Shown piece by piece: positions 61,180 to 64,000 of a stretch of 64,000 nt of DNA (position 1 is the first letter of the stretch; the number at the start of each line of letters is the position of its first letter). The notes under the pieces were generated by a model. The model saw nothing but the letters and a program-made list of their open reading frames with translations, was not told the DNA's origin and made no database searches. Origin of the DNA: WTGA01 sp965214055 (GTDB lineage: Bacteria > Pseudomonadota > Gammaproteobacteria > Arenicellales > Poriferihabitantaceae). The position numbers were made by a program, and so were the translations under genes. The DNA lies in the NCBI GenBank assembly GCA_965214055.1, contig OZ243931.1, forward strand, positions 744,001 through 808,000, in the 5' to 3' direction.

Positions 61180-63413
61180 TAGAACCCCCTGAACGGGTTC
61201 GGGCCAATTCCTTCCACCGTGTCCGCGTAATCGTTAATCAGCCGGGGGACCCGGTGGATATCCGTGATTTCAACCTCATGCACCTCCACCCGTTCCGTTT
61301 CCAGCTGCAACTGGCTTAGTGTGTCGGCAATCTTGCCCATTCTTTCATGGGCGAGTTCCGACCCGCGAACAAAATGGCATTGATAATCCTCTCCCTTCTT
61401 GCAGCCCATCAACATGACCCCGTCAAACCCGGCATTCAGCGCATCCGTGACCCAGATCTGGTTGACCGAACCCAGGCACCGGACAGGGACCACGCGTACA
61501 AAAGCATTGTATTCAAACCGGTTCTGGGCGGCCATATCCATTGCGGGATAGGCATCATTTTCGCACGCCAGAATGAGTATTCTGGATTTCTCCTCAAACT
61601 CATCCGGTATTTCCACGGCCTTGATCTGCTGCCCCACCGAATCCACCGAATAATTTTCAAATGAGATGACCCTCACCGGACAGGCCCCCATGCAGGTTCC
61701 GCACCGACGGCATCGGGATTCGTTGAAAACGGGATATCGGTCTTCGTCTTCGTCAATGGCGCCAAACGGGCATTCGACCGTGCATCGCTTGCACTGCGTA
61801 CATCCTTCCCTGCGGAAGGATGGATAGGACAAATCCCCGGACCGGGGATGGGCGGCCCGGCCCGATGCCGCGCCTTCCACCGCCTGGATGGCTTTCATGG
61901 CCGCCCCGGTGGCATCCTCCACCGACTGGACGATATCCATGGGGCGACGAACCGGGCCGCAGGCATAGATTCCGGTCCGCTGGGTTTCGTAGGGGAAACA
62001 GATAAAGTGGGAATCACTGAACCCGTGTTTCAACTGGGGGATGTCCGGGCCCTGGCGGTAGTCCAGGTTCAGGATGGAATCCACCGATACCCTGGCCTGC
62101 CCCCCCGTTGTGCTTTCGGCGCCATCCGCCGACTCTGCGGAAATATCGATGCCGGAATTGGGGACCTGTCCGGTGGCAAGCACCACAAGGTCCGCATGGA
62201 TGGTCACTTCCCGGTCAAGGATGTCATCCCTGAACCGCACCGCCAACCGGTCACCCTCCGCCATCACCTGGTCCACCGAGCCATTTGTGAACGCCACACC
62301 CTTGAGTTGGGCGGCCCGGTAAAAATCCTCGCCATTTCCCGGAACACGGAGGTCGGTATAGATAATATTGGTATCGACCTGGGGGTTCTGGTCCTTGAAG
62401 TACATCGCCTGCTTGATGCTGACATTGCAGCAATAGCCGGAACAATAGGGAAGGTGTCCCGGTTTGTCAGACCGCTGTCCGGCACACTGGACAAACACCA
62501 CACTTTCCACGGCCCCGCCATCCGAGGGCCGGACCATCCCTTTTCCGTTGGACTGTCGCGCCATTTCCTCCAGTTGGGTGTGATCCACCACATTGGCGGA
62601 TTTTCCATATCCGAGTTCCGGAAGCTGGTTGGCATCATACCGGGAGAACCCCGTGGCCTGGATGATCGCGCCCACATTTTCCGTCGAGGTTGCTCCGGTC
62701 CGGGTCGCGATATCCACGGAAAACTGTCCCGGTGCCCCGCTCGTCCGTAACAGGGTAGCATTCAAAAAAACGGTGATGTGGGGAGAGGTTTCCACCTGGT
62801 AGACCAGATCGTCCATGTCATTTTCCCGGGGCCGGGCATAAGGCTCCCGGGAAGGCAGCTTCCGGTGAAGCGTACTGACCCAGCCCCCCAGTGCCGAGGT
62901 TTTCTCCACCAGCAACACTTCGTATCCCGCCCCGGCGACCCCCAGCGCTGCAGAAATCCCGCTGATTCCGCCACCTACTACCAGAATCCTTCGGTTCGCG
63001 CCCCGTTCCCGGTTGACCTGGGGCGCTTGCATGAACTTGATTTCAGCGCAGGCCATGCGGACATAGTCATCCGCCATCTCCTGGGTGGCCTCCTGGGTTT
63101 CATCCCGTTCCGGCTGAGTCCAGATGACTCCTTCCCGCAAATTTGCACGGGCGACGGCAACGGTATCAAACCCGAATGCCTCGGTTTTTGACCGCTGGGA
63201 ACAGGCCCCGATGACCACATGGGTTACCCCTTCCTTATCGATATCATTGCGGATCCGTTCCACTCCATCCCGACCGCACAGGTAGTCATGGGACCGGACA
63301 ATGTGACTCCCGCATTCGCCCTGTGCCACCTGCACCAGGCGGTCGGTGTCCAGGCGGTCCCCCAGGGTGCACCCCCGGCAGATATACGTGGCTGTTCTGG
63401 GTTCGGCAGACAT
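61179..63413 (-). CDS. qmoB: QmoB-like HdrA/MvhD fusion
   Basis: A 744-residue iron-sulfur flavoprotein combining HdrA and MvhD. It starts MSAEPRTATYICRGC, the QmoB N-terminal cysteine motif. The FAD site is VVGGGISGISAALG (147-152 for the glycines). Two ferredoxin clusters are at 538-548 and 568-578 (CTQCKRCTVECP and CRRCGTCMGACP). The C-terminal 611-744 is an MvhD domain (RILILACENDAYP, VRCLGSVNQIW, GCKKGEDYQCH). QmoA and QmoB pass electrons between the quinone-side partner and APS reductase. It is 11 nt downstream of qmoA and overlaps the hdrC start. A longer frame is open upstream; ATG 63413 fits the family. Confidence 0.94.
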   Translation of the reverse strand: MSAEPRTATYICRGCTLGDRLDTDRLVQVAQGECGSHIVRSHDYLCGRDGVERIRNDIDKEGVTHVVIGACSQRSKTEAFGFDTVAVARANLREGVIWTQPERDETQEATQEMADDYVRMACAEIKFMQAPQVNRERGANRRILVVGGGISGISAALGVAGAGYEVLLVEKTSALGGWVSTLHRKLPSREPYARPRENDMDDLVYQVETSPHITVFLNATLLRTSGAPGQFSVDIATRTGATSTENVGAIIQATGFSRYDANQLPELGYGKSANVVDHTQLEEMARQSNGKGMVRPSDGGAVESVVFVQCAGQRSDKPGHLPYCSGYCCNVSIKQAMYFKDQNPQVDTNIIYTDLRVPGNGEDFYRAAQLKGVAFTNGSVDQVMAEGDRLAVRFRDDILDREVTIHADLVVLATGQVPNSGIDISAESADGAESTTGGQARVSVDSILNLDYRQGPDIPQLKHGFSDSHFICFPYETQRTGIYACGPVRRPMDIVQSVEDATGAAMKAIQAVEGAASGRAAHPRSGDLSYPSFRREGCTQCKRCTVECPFGAIDEDEDRYPVFNESRCRRCGTCMGACPVRVISFENYSVDSVGQQIKAVEIPDEFEEKSRILILACENDAYPAMDMAAQNRFEYNAFVRVVPVRCLGSVNQIWVTDALNAGFDGVMLMGCKKGEDYQCHFVRGSELAHERMGKIADTLSQLQLETERVEVHEVEITDIHRVPRLINDYADTVEGIGPNPFRGF

Positions 63414-63424
63414 GATGGTCTTCG

Positions 63425-64000
63425 TCAGGAAGCGGAAATTCGGTTCACCACCTGGATGGCACGCAGTGCGGCAGCGGTGGCGCTCTGGACAGACCGGTTG
63501 ACGTCCAGGGGATTGGTGGCACATCCGGCGCCAAACACCCCGGCATTGGCCTCATCCAGTTCAATGAATCCGCTGGCGTCCAGGGCAACCCCATGACCGG
63601 TATCGGTGATGGAAGCCAGGTCCAGGCCGGGTTCCATGCCAACGGCCAGCACAACGAGGTCATGGGCATTTTCGTACCGGTCATACCCGTGGGTGTCCAC
63701 GCCCTGGCAGACCGGCTTTCCCGAATCCGGGTCCTGGATAATGCTCGCGACCTTGGATTTCACAAACCGGACTTTCCGGTCCTGCCGGACTTTCTTTTCA
63801 AAGTCCTCGAAACGGTCGATGGTACGAATATCGATATAGTAGATGGTGGCACTGGCCCCGGCATCTTCGCCAAACTGTTCGGAAAGATAGGTGGTTTGCT
63901 TTAACGAGGCCATGCAGCAGATTCTCGAGCAATGCGACAGGTGGTTCCGGTCCCGGGACCCTGCGCACTGTATGAAGGCAATATTCCTGGCGTCCTGCCC
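63425..64000 (-). CDS. qmoA: QmoA-like HdrA flavoprotein, 3' part
   Basis: The frame is open through the right edge, so the N-terminal half is missing. The visible 191 residues include the HdrA core motif IAFIQCAGSRDRNHLSHCSR followed by ICCMASLKQTTYL, which carries the conserved cysteines beside the flavin, and the C-terminal block DANAG-like ANAGVFGAGCATNPLDVNRSVQSATAAALRA. QmoA is the smaller of the two HdrA-like flavoproteins of the Qmo complex. It is first in the visible operon and precedes qmoB by 11 nt. APS reductase genes, the expected partners, would lie beyond the window. Confidence 0.9.
   Translation of the reverse strand, partial: GQDARNIAFIQCAGSRDRNHLSHCSRICCMASLKQTTYLSEQFGEDAGASATIYYIDIRTIDRFEDFEKKVRQDRKVRFVKSKVASIIQDPDSGKPVCQGVDTHGYDRYENAHDLVVLAVGMEPGLDLASITDTGHGVALDASGFIELDEANAGVFGAGCATNPLDVNRSVQSATAAALRAIQVVNRISAS

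Noticed and set aside
1..64000. tRNA, rRNA and CRISPR arrays
   Set aside because: No T-arm/acceptor patterns, rRNA stretches or regularly spaced direct repeats were noticed by reading; a covariance-model scan would be needed to exclude a single tRNA.

Overview
The window looks like chromosomal DNA of a GC-rich (judged by eye) Pseudomonadota bacterium, probably a marine or host-associated, sulfur-metabolising heterotroph. EttA, PncB, Tdh/Kbl, HipBA and the tripartite tricarboxylate transporter all read as proteobacterial. The right edge carries a QmoA-QmoB-HdrC-HdrB set, the electron-transfer module that partners APS reductase in sulfur oxidisers and sulfate reducers. Much of the remainder is catabolism of osmolytes, carboxylic acids and amino acids, which suits a nutrient-scavenging lifestyle. 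Taxonomy is inference only; there is no rRNA, tRNA or CRISPR array in the window.

Layout. 0-5.8 kb: tail of an enoyl-CoA hydratase, an ADP-forming acyl-CoA synthetase, a desaturase-plus-aromatic-lyase-like operon, and a divergent GTP cyclohydrolase II paralogue. 5.8-16.5 kb: mostly single genes (EamA permease, YcaQ-type glycosylase, FAD oxidoreductases, DapA-like aldolase, RbgA GTPase, NRDE protein, DUF2237, aldo/keto reductase, methyltransferase). 16.6-19.8 kb: a divergent SucCD pair followed on the same strand by a PIG3-type quinone reductase gene. 20.4-21.8 kb: an orphan cytochrome P450. 21.8-25.0 kb: a gene-poor accessory islet with a secreted protein, a Sel1 lipoprotein and more than 1 kb without a recognisable gene. 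25.0-30.8 kb: tctC-tctB-tctA-formyl-CoA transferase-ketopantoate reductase-like, read as one leftward operon. 31-35 kb: ettA, a sterol-desaturase-type hydroxylase and a PhyH dioxygenase. 35.3-46.4 kb: threonine degradation (tdh, kbl), enoyl-CoA hydratase, a dimethylglycine/sarcosine dehydrogenase-like enzyme, SDR, DUF4399, EamA, epimerase and pncB. 46.5-51.1 kb: a helicase-like gene remnant, an orphan HTH antitoxin, a gamma-butyrobetaine-dioxygenase-like and enolase-superfamily operon, and a complete hipBA module with two operator palindromes. 51.1-56.1 kb: decayed DNA with a small cytochrome c-like ORF, then SRPBCC, a folK-folP fusion, argE and a MOSC protein. 56.1-59.4 kb: a genomic scrapyard with a second remnant of the same helicase-like gene, a RelB-type antitoxin with a truncated YafQ toxin, and an intact IS1634-family element. 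59.4-64 kb: hdrB, hdrC, qmoB and the 3' part of qmoA.

How the genes work together. Several units share the theme of feeding acyl-CoA and C1/glycine metabolism: the acyl-CoA synthetase and hydratases, the TTT transporter with a CoA-transferase, Tdh/Kbl yielding glycine and acetyl-CoA, and the dimethylglycine/sarcosine-type dehydrogenase. The dioxygenase and enolase-superfamily pair suggests betaine breakdown. The Qmo/Hdr proteins would link sulfite/APS chemistry to quinone or soluble carriers. The most unusual coding signals are the aromatic-lyase homologue lacking the serine of the MIO triad, the SucCD paralogue with altered CoA/phosphate-loop residues, and the decayed toxin-antitoxin/IS locus.
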